This document shows, in pieces, positions 36,128 through 46,528 of a stretch of DNA of 64,000 bases (the stretch's first letter is position 1; each line of letters starts with the position of its first letter). A program made the position numbers and the translations under genes. Under the pieces are notes generated by a model. The model saw only the letters and a program-made list of their open reading frames with translations, had not been told where the DNA came from and did no database searches. Source of the DNA: Ischnura elegans (taxonomy: Eukaryota > Arthropoda > Insecta > Odonata > Coenagrionidae); contig NC_060247.1 in the NCBI RefSeq assembly GCF_921293095.1, positions 115,897,111 through 115,961,110 of the forward strand, written 5' to 3'.

Positions 36128-36620
36128 ATTAACCGGAGCGTGGAATAGAGTTGGGCTACCAATGGGGTAAGTTTTACGGTTCAAATCCCAAGTGAAACCT
36201 TCAGACCCCACCAAACTAAATTCCTTAATGTTCAAGATGGCCACGGGAATGGAACTGGCCAGTGACGTAACTATGGGGGAGAATGAGAAGATAGATCCCC
36301 CTCAAAAGCCTCAGAGAAATTAAAAAAATATTTAAAATCATTTTCTAGTTTTGACATGTAATATCTGCATCTGCTTAAAGTTACATTTATAAGTGCCAAA
36401 ATGATGTAAAAAGTATTTCCCGGCATGTCATTTTTTTAAATTTACCGAAAGTTGCCTTAGGGGGGGTGGGGGGGGGGTCGCCACATCAGGCCATCTCACC
36501 CCTCCCCCCCCCAAAGCGTATTCCTAGTTACGCCCCTGGAACTGGCCTTCCCACCCTGATTTTCTGATTTTCAAATGTCTTACTCTGGGGTGAGCTCAAC
36601 CCTCACGCATCCATACTATT
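36128..36620 (+). repeat. SINE-like unit interrupted by a MITE
   Basis: GGAGCGTGGAATAGAGTTGG with GGTTCAAATCCC is tRNA-like. The body runs to 36259, is split by the MITE 36260-36538, and resumes with GGCCTTCCCACCCTGATT and GTGAGCTCAACCCTCAC. Confidence 0.5.
36260..36538 (+). mobile_element. hAT-type MITE, family 3
   Basis: Starts CAGTGACGTAACTATGGGGG and ends CCTAGTTACGCCCCTG. A perfect 8-bp duplication, GAACTGGC, lies at 36252-36259 and 36539-36546. It sits inside the SINE-like sequence 36128-36620. Confidence 0.88.
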
Positions 36621-36949
36621 GAACCATTGAGTGAAGTCACGAAATAAGAAGTGAGGCAGTATCTCAATATTCCTCCTATTTCCTCATCTCGATCAAAGGC
36701 ACATCGCATTCACTCTTGGGTATGAACCACCCTTGTTGAATGGGCATTGAAGTGACTGTGTGTGTATTTATGTGGTCTCCTTTCAGAAATCCTGCCCACT
36801 GGTTCCCACGCTATGAATCGTTTGGTGCAATCGGCAGATGGTAATTAGGTGTTCTCGCGTTGGGCAGTTGAGAACAAGGAAGACGGCTTGAACTCCCAAG
36901 AGGCCAACGCCTCGGTCATTTACATGAACAGATAGTGGGTCCCTTTATG

Positions 36950-37030
36950 GGGATGGTGGTGGTGTAGTGGGTTGAACGTTTGACTGCTGATCTAAGGGTC
37001 AAGGTTTTTAAATCCCTCAGGTGCCAAATG
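36950..37030 (+). repeat. tRNA-derived SINE head
   Basis: GGTGGTGTAGTGGGTTGAAC, then GATCTAAGGGTCAAGG and TTTAAATCCCTC form a degraded A/B-box pair. Confidence 0.42.
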
Positions 37031-37641
37031 CATACATTTTAATTATTGTTTTATGCAATGGCGTCAAAGAATTGTTAAAATGCTTGTTTGCATGTTAGTA
37101 CTCCCTGTTTGAGAAAATTTTGACAGCAATTGTATAATCTACGGGGGCGAAATTAAAATTTATCGTGATCTTATTTGTAATCCTACTGATAAAATTTTCA
37201 AAGATAAATTTTTAATTATAATTCATTAAAAATGTGTCGGTGCAATTGTATTTGAGGCAGTTTACATTTTTTCAATACTTTTCCAGTCACTGGAGCTCTT
37301 AGTTTTCCTTGTAACCGATAGACTGAAAAAGTTTTGAACGTCCGCACAATCCCAAACAAAATCTTCGGGGTGCGAGTTGGCCGAGGGAAATGAACCTACC
37401 CTTAACTCGTGATAGTCAGGCGCCTATGGCTACGGGGTGAACTCAACCCCCACCTATCCTGAGTGAGTGACGGGTCTTTCTACACTCTACCATCTAGGCA
37501 ATCGGTCCCAAAAACCACCATGACCACTAGGGTCATACTGTTTAGGTACATTTTCACCTGAGAGCGCCCTTTCGTGGCATGGTTTTCAGCTAGTTGCTTC
37601 AGGTAGCGCATGCGCGGCACGAAAGGGACGTTGTGTCATCC

Positions 37642-37916
37642 CATATGCGGATTTCGGGGGGTGGCACGAGGGCGCGTGCCCCCAGACGCTTAAAAATAAT
37701 ACAGAATTTTCTCTGCGGCTATCGTTACGCTCGTTTTGTTTTCGTGTGTTGCGGAGCTTAAATCATTTTATTTCATATTAATATCTTTCGTGTTAAAATA
37801 AAGAGGATATTTCGTACAGTAATTGATGTATCTTGTTTTTAATCTCAAGTATGAGAATATCGTTTGCCTGTCATACCCTTGCCCCTTCGCAGGAAAAAAT
37901 CTTGTATCCGCCCCTG
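37642..37916 (+). mobile_element. hAT-type MITE, family 5, 275 bp
   Basis: Starts CATATGCGGATTTCGGGGGG and ends TTGTATCCGCCCCTG. A perfect 8-bp duplication, TGTCATCC, lies at 37634-37641 and 37917-37924. Confidence 0.88.
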
Positions 37917-38319
37917 TGTCATCCTGAGATGTATACGACGCTTATGGTCCAGTTCAAGCTCCCTATAAATAAATTTTCATGTTGGGACCAATATTTTGTG
38001 TTAATGATGCACATATCTGTAAAATAAAATGAAAAATAAATAATCTCGATGAAAAGAGAATTTTCTCAGTAACAAAAGAAGCTATCATGGAGGCGATGGC
38101 ATTTCTAGTTACGAATAACATAAAACTAAAGATCATCGATTAGCTACGTATCCTATATTAGTTTTTATAAAAAAGAAAATACATGCGTGTAAATGAAAAG
38201 ACTATCCGATATGAAAGAGTGTGGCTTCAAACCAATCCTAGGAGTACTGATTTATGATGGCCCCCATAGATCTTAGTGATCGCTCTGGCTAGGAAATTCG
38301 ATTATTGGATTTAAACAAT

Positions 38320-39335
38320 TTTCATGTATGGAGCCAAGGGTGGGGACTCGAACTTAATCTGAGGAAATGCACGGCAATGCTGAGGGCTGGGTGATCTTGA
38401 GTGGGTTGTCCAGCTATTATCATGTGGATATAAGTTAAGGATTGTGTCAACATAAAGATGATGGATGAAGTGAAGTACCCGGGAGTTTAGATAACTTCGA
38501 ACCAATCGTGGGGAACACATAAGAAATATTTGTGGCAGTGCCCTAAATAATCTAGGACTCGTCAAGAGTATAGAGGGAAGGTTTTCGGATAAGTAAAAGG
38601 GAGGAGCTATTTTGCATTCGTCCGACCGCACCTTGAATACGCAGCAGCATATGGGATCCGTCGCTGAAACACTGAATCCGTTAACTTAATAAAAATACAG
38701 AGGAAAGCTCCGCTATTCGTCAAAAACTGCAACGGGCGAACAGAAAGCGTTACACAAATGTTAAACGAATTAGGATGGGAGCCGCTATAGACTCGGAGGC
38801 TGCGCGCTAAGCTTGGATTGCTTGAGAAATTGATAGTAAATATATTAAAGAGTGACACGGAGAACATCATAATAGAACCCCACTATATTTCCAGGGCCGA
38901 CAGAAACGAGAGACATTTTGCCGTACAGATCGGTATGGGAATTCGTTTTCCCCGAACCTTTAAGTACATTAATAAATGCGAAGCGTAATTTCGTTAGAGG
39001 GTTTTAAGGCCGTTTTACACGGGGCACGGAATTGCGCAGGTTAGAGCTGCTTTAATTTCTAAAATGGCGTGGAATTGCGCGAATGCATGAACGAAATTAG
39101 AACAGGGGCTATTTTGCCGTCTCGCATCCACGCATTCTCACATTGTTCTAGCAATACACCGCTTTACACGACACAATTTTGATTGCGCCTTCGCACGTAC
39201 GTCAGATTGCGCAATTCCGTATACCGTGTAAAACGGCCTTTATATGTAAAACGGCTGGTATCCTAACAACCCCACCCCCACACGTCTATTGAGGCGTATT
39301 ATGGGATAATATGTAGATGTAGAGATTATTGCTCT
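38320..39335 (+). pseudogene. degenerate Jockey/CR1-like non-LTR retrotransposon 3' end, interrupted by a MITE
   Basis: Broken translation shows LNLRKCTAML, then MMDEVKYPGV followed after a stop by ITSNQSWGTHK. Further on come FVRPHLEYAAAYGIRR, IQRKAPLFVKNCNGRTESV, QMLNELGWEPL, RRLRAKLGLLEKLIVNILKS and FAVQIGMGIRFPRTFKYINK. This is the usual order in the C-terminal region of insect LINE reverse transcriptases. Stops interrupt it several times. After the PIF-like MITE at 39007-39239, the element seems to resume with a remnant near ACGTCTATTGAGGCGTATTA and ends in a GTAGATGTAGA tail near 39315-39330, like the short tandem tails of some LINEs. It lies in sense orientation inside the putative large intron. 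Confidence 0.82.
39007..39239 (+). mobile_element. PIF/Harbinger-like MITE, 233 bp, copy 2
   Basis: Starts AGGCCGTTTTACACGGGGCA and ends ATACCGTGTAAAACGGCCT, with TTA on both sides. It interrupts the LINE remnant 38320-39335, so it is younger than that insertion. Confidence 0.87.
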
Positions 39336-40994
39336 CCTAAAAGACTACTCTGGAAATCAAGCTGTGTGATCAGGCTGCCGTAGCAGTTGACAATTGACCT
39401 TAAAGAATCTCCCACGAGGGTGCGCGCCTCTAACGAGAGCGATGTGAGCAGGGCAAGGCACCCCTCTCGACCCCAAAGGGGAAAACAGACGAACCCTAGT
39501 TAACGATAAACAGCTTACCATGGGAAACCCTGGTCGGACCACAGGAAAAACACCACCCTCCCCTAAGAAAACATCCGAACCGCGCCACCCAACGAGTAGC
39601 GACCAGCACAAACAATTGAAACATGTCTTTGACAAGTCGTCATATTACGGGGCGATCTTAAAAGCTACAAACACCGGAATACCATATGCACCAAGTCTGC
39701 GAACGACCTGACTTCTTTAATTTTGAGACATAAACATTTTGTCCACGATAAACAATTGGGAGTAAATCTAGCTCCCATGTGTCGAAACTGCAAGTTACGG
39801 GAATTTCTGCTTCTGTATGTGACATATCCTCTTAGAAAGCTAGTTGTCATCATGGCTATCCTTTTTCTTGATTTGTCCGCCTGGAATAGTTCTAAGCGGG
39901 TGCAGTTGGTTCCATAATTTTCAATCTTCCAGCCACGATGTGTGTCTTTTTCCCCTCGTTCTCCTACACCAAATCTGCCTTGGTGAAAAACTATTAAAAC
40001 AATTTTTATAAATTTTTCCTCTAATAATATTAATAGGTTTTGTAATTTCCTTACTTTTATTTTTTGTGAATTTCTTTGTTCTTCCCCGTTCTTCTTAGTA
40101 CTTATCCATTTGTCGTCTTTGGTTCCCAACTGATTCTAATGGTTCTACTGTAAACTCACATTTCGAAAGCTTCCATCCAGTTCATGTCTCTCTCTTTCAA
40201 GGTCCATACTTCTTCTTCTTATAATAGAATTGAAAATACATGACGTTTTTGTTGAAGTTAATGAATTAACCAATCGCTAATTTAAATTTAAAAAAGAAAT
40301 AAGCAAAAGTGTTGCCAAGGGTAAAGAGTTGTTGATCTGTTGCAGGATAAGATGAATAAGTCAAAGAGACAACAACGGCGTGTATAATTTGAGATTAATA
40401 AGATCATTATTTACATTAATACTGCGTCTATTAGTTATTTATGGAGCAGAAGAAGAATTAAATCCAATAGTTTTAAAAGCCTTAATTTATTTAACCTAAG
40501 GTCTCTCAAGTAGAAGGCATTTTTCATTTTGTTAAAGGTTATTCTGGCATGACCTATCTTTGCTCCGAACTATCGGTATCCTCCTCTACAACAGTCAATA
40601 AATATTTATTCTTGAAATAGGTCAGCTCACTCCCTATTGAATATGGGAACTAAAACTATGGAAATGCCAAGTGCTAAAATTTTGAGCAACGTGATTTTAA
40701 GCGCAAAAAAACTGGTGCTTTTTTGATAAAAATTAAGCGCAGTACATATTATGGGGCAGATTGTTTTTGAAAGTATTTGATCCAACGTAGAAAGAAACGT
40801 TCTCTGTCAGCTTTTTGTTACATCGAAATTGATTGCTTCGTTTGGACGCTAGAGCTCCTCAAACTTGGGTGTCTTCCTATTTTAAGGCAGCAGTCTTTTT
40901 TCTTGACGCTTCCGCTAACCTTCCGAAATTTCTATCGTTTTTACTAAATAAACAAGGGGGGCAATAAGAGGAGACACCCTATGATTTCCTACTA

Positions 40995-41262
40995 TCCCAA
41001 CAAAGTTTGCGCCGCCGCTTTCGGTCTGCGAGAAAATCAGGTTCCGTTCCGATACTACCATCTTTTATTGTTCTCGGGTAAAGTCTTAACGATTCACTCG
41101 GAAGTCTACCTGCTGCTGCTTATCCGAACCGAGTATGTATTCCGTTTCGGACTAGGTGAAAAGAGGAATGCGGAGCGACTTCTCGCGAATTTGGCCTAGG
41201 AATACCGCAAAGGAACCTGATTTTCTCGCAGACCAATATTGGTGGTACAAAATTTGTTGGGA
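40995..41262. mobile_element. 268-bp TIR element flanked by TA (Tc1/mariner-like MITE)
   Basis: TCCCAACAAA at the left and TTTGTTGGGA at the right. About 35 bp inward, GGTCTGCGAGAAAATCAGGT also pairs with its inverse near 41210-41232. TA lies on both sides. The superfamily assignment rests on the TA dinucleotide and is tentative. Confidence 0.65.
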
Positions 41263-41473
41263 TAGAATTAATAGTTCTCCGGATTCACTACAGGTCCATG
41301 GGTTGATTTGTTCTGACGTTTCAAAGGTGTGATCTGCCATCATCTTCCCGGTGATGGAGCAGCTAGAAAGTCATTTAGAGTCCACCTGACCATGGATCCT
41401 CTCTTTAAAAACCGGAGAAACTTCTAACTACTCCTTAATCCTGCCAACGACGGCGGACGCCCTCGATATGTTG

Positions 41474-41763
41474 AGGCCGTTTTACACGGGGCACGGCATT
41501 GCGGAGGATAGAGCTGCATTGATTTTTTTAAATGACGTGAACATTGGTACGGAATAACGCAGGTAAGAGCTGCATTAATTTCTAAAATGGCGTGGAATTG
41601 CGCGAATGCATGAACGAAATTAGAACAGGGGCTATTTTGCCATCTCGCATCCACGCATTCTCGCATGTGTTCTAGCAATACACCGCTTTACACGACGCAA
41701 TTTTGATTGCGCCTTAGCACGTACGTCAGATTGTGCTATAACGTGCCCCGTGTAGAACGGCCT
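41474..41763 (+). mobile_element. PIF/Harbinger-like MITE, copy 3 with internal duplication
   Basis: Same ends as the other copies (AGGCCGTTTTACACGGGGCA, right GGCCT), with flanks TTG and TTA. It is 57 bp longer because a segment around GAGCTGCATT occurs twice. It lies only about 190 bp upstream of the homeobox exon. Confidence 0.83.
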
Positions 41764-41949
41764 TTAGAACAAATCAACCCACAAACCTGGAGGAAAACCC
41801 GTGAACTCTTTTTACTACCACTTCGCAATGGAAGCCAAAGATCCTTTGTTGAGGTAGTTTTTCTTCCCCCGAAGTATGTAGTGCATGTTTTGTACAGCAT
41901 ATTTGCGGTGTAGACACTCTATAAATGAGAAAATATCTCCACGTTGCAG

Positions 41950-42233
41950 TGTTCTCGCCGCTATCCGGGATGCTGGGCGCTGGCCATTCGGAGGAGGTTC
42001 TGACGTCGGCCCCCGCCCCCTCCCCCATGGGCAGTCGAGGAGGTGGCGGTGGTGGAGGAGGTGGACCGGCCGGTGGCGCCTCCGGCGGCGGGAAGAGGAA
42101 GCGCTCGTGGTCGCGCGCCGTATTTTCAAACCTGCAGCGCAAGGGTCTGGAGAAGAGATTCCAACTGCAGAAATACATCACCAAGCCAGACAGGAGACAG
42201 CTGGCCGCCACCCTTGGACTCACCGACGCACAG
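41950..42233 (+). CDS. H2.0: H2.0/HLX-class homeobox gene, exon with homeodomain residues 1-44
   Basis: This exon encodes a short Ser/Pro/Gly-rich linker, including a run of about nine glycines. The N-terminal three quarters of a homeodomain follows, starting KRKRSWSRAVFSNLQRKGLE near 42093. That stretch is the signature of the H2.0/HLX class, nuclear DNA-binding regulators used in mesoderm and gut muscle development (family knowledge). Core positions are in place: F8, L16 and F20, then YITKPDRRQLAATLGLTDAQ. The acceptor is CACGTTGCAG before 41950 and the donor is CAG then GTTGGT at 42234. The exon starts at the second base of a codon and ends on a codon boundary. Read-through would give a stop after about 18 codons, so splicing is required. 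The exon is markedly GC-richer than its surroundings. The real start codon lies in an upstream exon; the in-frame ATG at 41925 precedes the acceptor and is probably intronic. Confidence 0.93.
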
Positions 42234-42587
42234 GTTGGTGTAATACGAATGCACCGACTCCCGACATACGAAATTCCCTTAACGTAGGAATACCTACTCC
42301 CATTATTCGTATCATACCTTCACCAAGCAATCAGAGAATAATGTTGGTATATAGTATATAGCGATGCAGGGACGTAACCATAAATTTATTTCGGGAGGGA
42401 CGACCACCCCCGCTCCTGTAATTCTAGGGAAGTTCCTAGAAAATTAGGAAATATGGTAATCATTAATGTGGCTCTCCAATGCTAGTTTTTATTTCTCCAG
42501 CTGAACAAATAATTTCTAAGCATCTGAAAGTAGGGAACCCCCACCCTCAAAGTGTCTATTTTCCGGCTGGATCACTAGTCAACTTCT

Positions 42588-42743
42588 TGGAAGGCTACTC
42601 GGGTTTCCCACCGGGACATGGCTGACGTCGTTTAGGAAATCGAGTTGCTGAGCTGTGGGGCTGAAGAAGGGAGCCGAATCGGTTTCCGAAACGTCGTCAG
42701 CCATGTCAACGCTGATTCTGTGGGAAACCCGTGTAGCATTCCA
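42588..42743 (+). ncRNA. inverted repeat carrying a hammerhead-ribozyme-like core
   Basis: CTGAAGA (42661-42667) is followed by a 7-bp stem (GGGAGCC, loop GAATC, GGTTTCC) and then GAAAC (42688-42692), the order of hammerhead core and stem II. Positions 42616-42633 pair with 42689-42706 at 17 of 18 bases, as a stem III would. The arms extend further: GGGTTTCCCAC near 42601 mirrors GTGGGAAACCC near 42720. A clear stem I is not visible, so activity is doubtful. Hammerheads are known from the ends of Penelope-like retroelements, the likely source. It lies 355 bp after the homeobox exon. Confidence 0.5.
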
Positions 42744-42796
42744 CGTACCCTATACGCCGGTAAAACATCGGAGAATACTTCACAAGTCAACTGTTC

Positions 42797-43047
42797 CAAG
42801 GGCGTACCCTGGATCAAAACTAAGTAGGGGGGCGGGCAAAACATTGTTGTTTAAGTTGTAGGTAAGATTTAAGCATGGAAAAGGTGAATGAAATCAAAAT
42901 TTTGAGGAAAATGTAACAGCTCTTTATTAGTTTTTAAAATTATTTGATTGAAAAAATATTATTTTCTTTAAAGACATTTGCGATTTTTACTTCTGGGGGA
43001 GGGGGGCAGCTGCCCCTCGCCCCTGCCCCTCGCTGGGTATGCCTATG
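42797..43047 (+). mobile_element. hAT-type MITE, family 4, 251 bp
   Basis: Starts CAAGGGCGTACCC and ends GGGTATGCCTATG. A perfect 8-bp duplication, AACTGTTC, lies at 42789-42796 and 43048-43055. It lies in the intron that splits the H2.0 homeodomain. Confidence 0.9.
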
Positions 43048-43409
43048 AACTGTTCTATGAATTGCTGTAAGCGAATTAATTCCATTTTTGACTCAACAAC
43101 CGATTTCCCACACAGCACAATGACATCCTACGGGGATCCCTGGTGTATGCCACCGGGATATTGTGGCATAATAATCATTGAAATGTACGCAAAATTGTTG
43201 AAGTGTGAATTTATAAACAAAGAATTAAGTGTTAATGCAAATGATTACACGCTTGCATACGTTAAGACCGCACGCAATAATTTGAGCAAAGTTGACAAAA
43301 AATTATGGGGTTCCAAGTCCCTACACCTCCACTCCATCCATCAATACGTGCCTGCCGCGAAGGGAAATTTGTGCTGCCGGAAGCAGCATTTATCATTCTT
43401 ATGGAATCA

Positions 43410-43733
43410 GTGGCGTATTGAGAAGGAGCCGTCACCCTCCCCCCGCGAAATTCCTGCAAAAATCGAAAAGATGGTAATCTTTAAGATGACTCTCCACTTA
43501 AGTTTTTATTTAACTAGCTTGGCAAACAATTAAAAAAATTATTGATGAAAATCTATAAACCACTTCTGTACGCCTATTTAGTCCACACCGCATTAATTAA
43601 TCAGCCTTAAAGCTGAAACGTATTGCGTAGTACCATAGAGTAAGTATGGTAGTATCAAAGCGCCACGGAAAGCATGAACCGTCCCCTTCCCCGAATCTTA
43701 CCCAAAAAAAAACACCTTATCCGCCCCTATGAA
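43410..43733. mobile_element. probable diverged hAT-type MITE
   Basis: Left end CAGTGGCGTATTGAG and right end TTATCCGCCCC are inverted-like. The target duplication is imperfect (TATGGAAT and TATGAAAA). It abuts the AATAGGG element at 43735. Confidence 0.45.
43596..43625 (+). repeat. degraded GAAAC-core repeat remnant
   Basis: AATCAGCCTTAAAGCTGAAACG has a 4-bp stem (AGCC/GGCT-like) before GAAACG. The upstream core is lost. Confidence 0.3.
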
Positions 43734-43734
43734 A

Positions 43735-44401
43735 AATAGGGTGGTTTCCTATCATTTTTTTATTGCCTAAATCGAAAGATTATTACTCCTGGAGTACGTA
43801 TTTCACGCTTTCAGATTTTTAAATGACGATATCTATTTTTCGCGATTAAATGAAAAGTGAAAATTTTCAAGTGCGCGAAAACGCGACGGGTAAGTATGAA
43901 TGCCGGGAAAACTCCGTGTGACGTCGTTCTGGTTCCCGCTGCCGCAAGTGAGGTGACCTTGGGGCGAGGCTCTGAGCGCTGATACGACGCAGGATACTAG
44001 CAGGTAGCAGAGTACCATGCTAGCTGGTAGCGCTTGGCTTAAATTAGGATTATTAATACCTTATCAAACGAAGAAAACTTTCCGACCTTAGCCAGTTTTA
44101 ATAGGTGATTATTAAGACATGTTTCCCTGAGGTCTGTGCCTCATGCATGCATTGGTAATCTCAGACGATGTAAAACTCCTATCTCCTCGTATAGAAACTA
44201 GGTCCCTGTGACGTCACGTGGAGTGGAATCGCATGGGCGCCAATCTGTCCTTTTTCAAATGAGGATAAAATTGACCCTTGCCATTCGTCTAAACCGGTAT
44301 TTCTAAAACCAAATAATTTGTATACTATGAATACACTAATGGTGGGTAACGAATCTTAATCAATGCCTTTCGTTTTCTTTGATGAAGGAAACTACCCTAT
44401 T
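43735..44401 (+). mobile_element. single 667-bp TIR element of the AATAGGG family
   Basis: Begins AATAGGGTGGTTTCCT and ends AGGAAACTACCCTATT, a 16-bp terminal inverted repeat with one mismatch. The interior matches both arms of 24246-26040, including ACGCGACGG and the CTAGCAGGTAGC-type segment. No coding capacity. Confidence 0.75.
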
Positions 44402-44694
44402 CTGGCGGTCAAGGTAGGCTTACACGAAGTATTTTACGAGTCACCCGTCTCCCATCCCAAATTGAACATGCTTTTCAATTCACGGAAAAGCCCCTATGAC
44501 ACTTTCCAATTCATTGGCCAATAAATCGGCGCGCAATATTTTTAAAAATGTTGGACGATACGTGCCCTATGACACGTATCATTATTCACACCAATATTGG
44601 CCATAATAGAGTTCTAATGTCCCGCTAAAGAACGTCATTGTATTCCAATGGTTTTAACTTTGTGTAAGCATTCGTGTGATTTGTGCGCTTCAAT

Positions 44695-44879
44695 CAGGGG
44701 CGGATCCAGGATTTCTTTCTGGGGGGTCACAAGGATACCTCGCAGTACAAAACGAACGCGATGATAATGGGACCGCATTAAAATTCTTGCATATTAATTA
44801 AGGGCCCTGGGGGGGAGGCACCAGCCCCCGTTCCCCCCGCTAGATTCGCCCCCCCCCCCCCCCCCTAGATTCGCCTATA
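44695..44879 (+). mobile_element. hAT-type MITE, diverged, 185 bp
   Basis: Starts CAGGGGCGGATCCAGGATTT and ends TAGATTCGCCTATA after a long C run. A perfect 8-bp duplication, GCTTCAAT, lies at 44687-44694 and 44880-44887. The outermost right-end bases have drifted. Confidence 0.8.
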
Positions 44880-46243
44880 GCTTCAATCAATAGTGAAACA
44901 ACTCCTTTCGTCCCCATTTTAGAAATTTCAAGCGAATTCTAAAAAAAATAATGATTTATAGCCTAACCGATTGTTTTGCGAAGAGCTTCATATTTGGCCA
45001 CTTATAGTAGTCAGCATAACTGACTTCTGATTGGAGATTGGCCGCGAGAAAATAGAACCTGTTCTAAATTCCAATATGGGTGAGAAATTGTGTTCAATAT
45101 TGTGAAAAGGATATTGGACTAGAAATTAGTGTGTGTCAGTTGGACCATAATCCAATATCCAATGGATTGGCCAATAAATTGGTGATTGGCATGATTGCGT
45201 TTAAAACATTGAAATCTTGGGGCGTATTTTTGTTTTTAAGTGAGGAATAGGTTGCGTCCCCGTTATGAAACTTTCTATGTTTCTAAGCGAATCATAATAT
45301 CCGGAAAATTTTTGCATGCTCGTCTCGATATAAAAGATGTAGTAGTACCCAACGTCTATTAAAATATTGTTGGAATTTTTTGCCTAGTAATTTTCGTAAT
45401 GTCGATTAATGATGTAGATATAAATTGCTTTTTGTCAGAATAGCCATATTTTTAGGTGAAGAGGTATGAGTTTCTATCCATAGCGATAAAAATCTCAACA
45501 TGCCGGTGGTATGCCCATATTTCATTAATCAGATTACATAATCCTATGTCCATTGATGGCGTCCTCTCGGATGTTAGGCAACCCACGTCACAATATCACT
45601 TATTTCCTCTATTTCTGCAGTTAAAAGCGCAATATGACGTGTTTTAGGTAGATTTCGAAGAGATCTTTTTATTTATATCTTTGACAATTCCAGAGTACGT
45701 ATTGTGGGACTATTTTCCATGCTTTAGCCATGTATTGCCGAAGCTGGCGGTCGTGTGTCGCGGGTTGCCTAGAAGGACAACTTATGTGTATGAATTCATC
45801 AACTAGATGGAAAATGAGCAAATGAGTCCATACTGATTTATTGCAGTTTTAATGACAATAAGCAAAGCTGTTGCCTCTTTACTCCTTTGCATGATCACTT
45901 TGACTGAATAGGATTTATGTAAATGGCCTTGGAATTAAGAGGATATGTAATGGTAGAGTACCTGGAATTAATGCCCAAAGGGAAAGTTTTAGGTCCTCTA
46001 TATGGCACCTTCTGTGCTCTAAACTATTCGACTCAGCTGGAATACAAATATCTCAACACAGGGGGTGTAATGCAGCTGTGATTTAGCCTGAAGTTCATTC
46101 TTCTGGAGTTAAACTTAACCCTGAACAGAGGGGGGGATCAGATTTCCTCCTCTTCCCTTTATGGTTAGCAACGCATTCCTCCCAAGAAATAGTCGTGAAT
46201 CAACATTGATTATTGATCTCTTTGTCAATGTTATGATTTTCAG

Positions 46244-46528
46244 GTCAAGGTTTGGTTCCAGAACAGGAGGATGAAGTGGCGACACAGCAAAGAGGGGAAA
46301 ATGCAGATGGCGGAACCATCGTCCCTGGGTGCCTCTGCAGCCCCCTCCCCATGCGAGTCCTCATCCCTCCACCTGCTGACCACTGGACGAGACGAGGATG
46401 ACCAGTCCCCATCGGCCATGCCAGTGACCTTCAATGCAGAGTGGGAGGAGAACCAGGAGTCAAGGTCAACCGACAGACCCGACTCAACGCAGAAGGGATG
46501 CGAAGAGGAGATACAAGTGGACAGCTGA
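46244..46528 (+). CDS. H2.0: H2.0/HLX-class homeobox gene, terminal coding exon (recognition helix and C-terminus)
   Basis: The exon begins VKVWFQNRRMKWRHSKEGKM, which is homeodomain helix 3 with W48, F49, N51 and R53 intact, so the DNA-contacting helix is complete. The remaining C-terminal tail of about 75 residues is Ser/Pro-rich and then acidic (DEDDQ, EWEENQE, CEEEIQVDS), ending in TGA at 46526-46528. An acidic tail also ends fly H2.0 (family knowledge). The acceptor is TGATTTTCAG before 46244, in phase 0, matching the donor at 42233. The encoded tail is 94 residues with no internal stop or frameshift. Joined to the upstream exon it restores a full 60-residue homeodomain, so the gene appears functional. 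The antisense open frame over the same bases is a shadow. Confidence 0.93.
   Translation, partial: VKVWFQNRRMKWRHSKEGKMQMAEPSSLGASAAPSPCESSSLHLLTTGRDEDDQSPSAMPVTFNAEWEENQESRSTDRPDSTQKGCEEEIQVDS

Larger units (their letters stand above)
14744..41949 (+). other. putative 27.2-kb intron of the H2.0-like gene
   Basis: If the 14600-14743 exon is joined to the homeobox exon, this whole interval is one intron. It begins GTGAGTA and ends TTGCAG. It contains no recognisable host coding sequence, but many repeats annotated separately. Further small phase 1-1 exons inside it cannot be excluded. Confidence 0.45.
42234..46243 (+). other. intron splitting the homeodomain between residues 44 and 45
   Basis: About 4.0 kb, bounded by GTTGGT and TGATTTTCAG. 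The 44/45 position is a widespread intron site among homeobox genes (established knowledge). It contains a hammerhead-like inverted repeat, a hAT-type MITE at 42797, a probable diverged TIR element at about 43410-43733, the 667-bp element at 43735 and another hAT-type MITE at 44695. The stretch 45000-46240 shows no recognisable feature. Confidence 0.88.

Noticed and set aside
39665..40129. 154-codon minus-strand frame
   Set aside because: Basic and unstructured with no recognised motif, overlapping a plus-strand frame. It may be repeat-derived but cannot be supported.
41925..41949. In-frame ATG before the homeobox exon as a start codon
   Set aside because: It lies before a good splice acceptor (TTGCAG), and H2.0 proteins have long N-terminal regions, so an upstream exon is more likely.
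41774..42223. 149-codon minus-strand frame over the homeobox exon
   Set aside because: Antisense shadow of the GC-rich homeobox exon.
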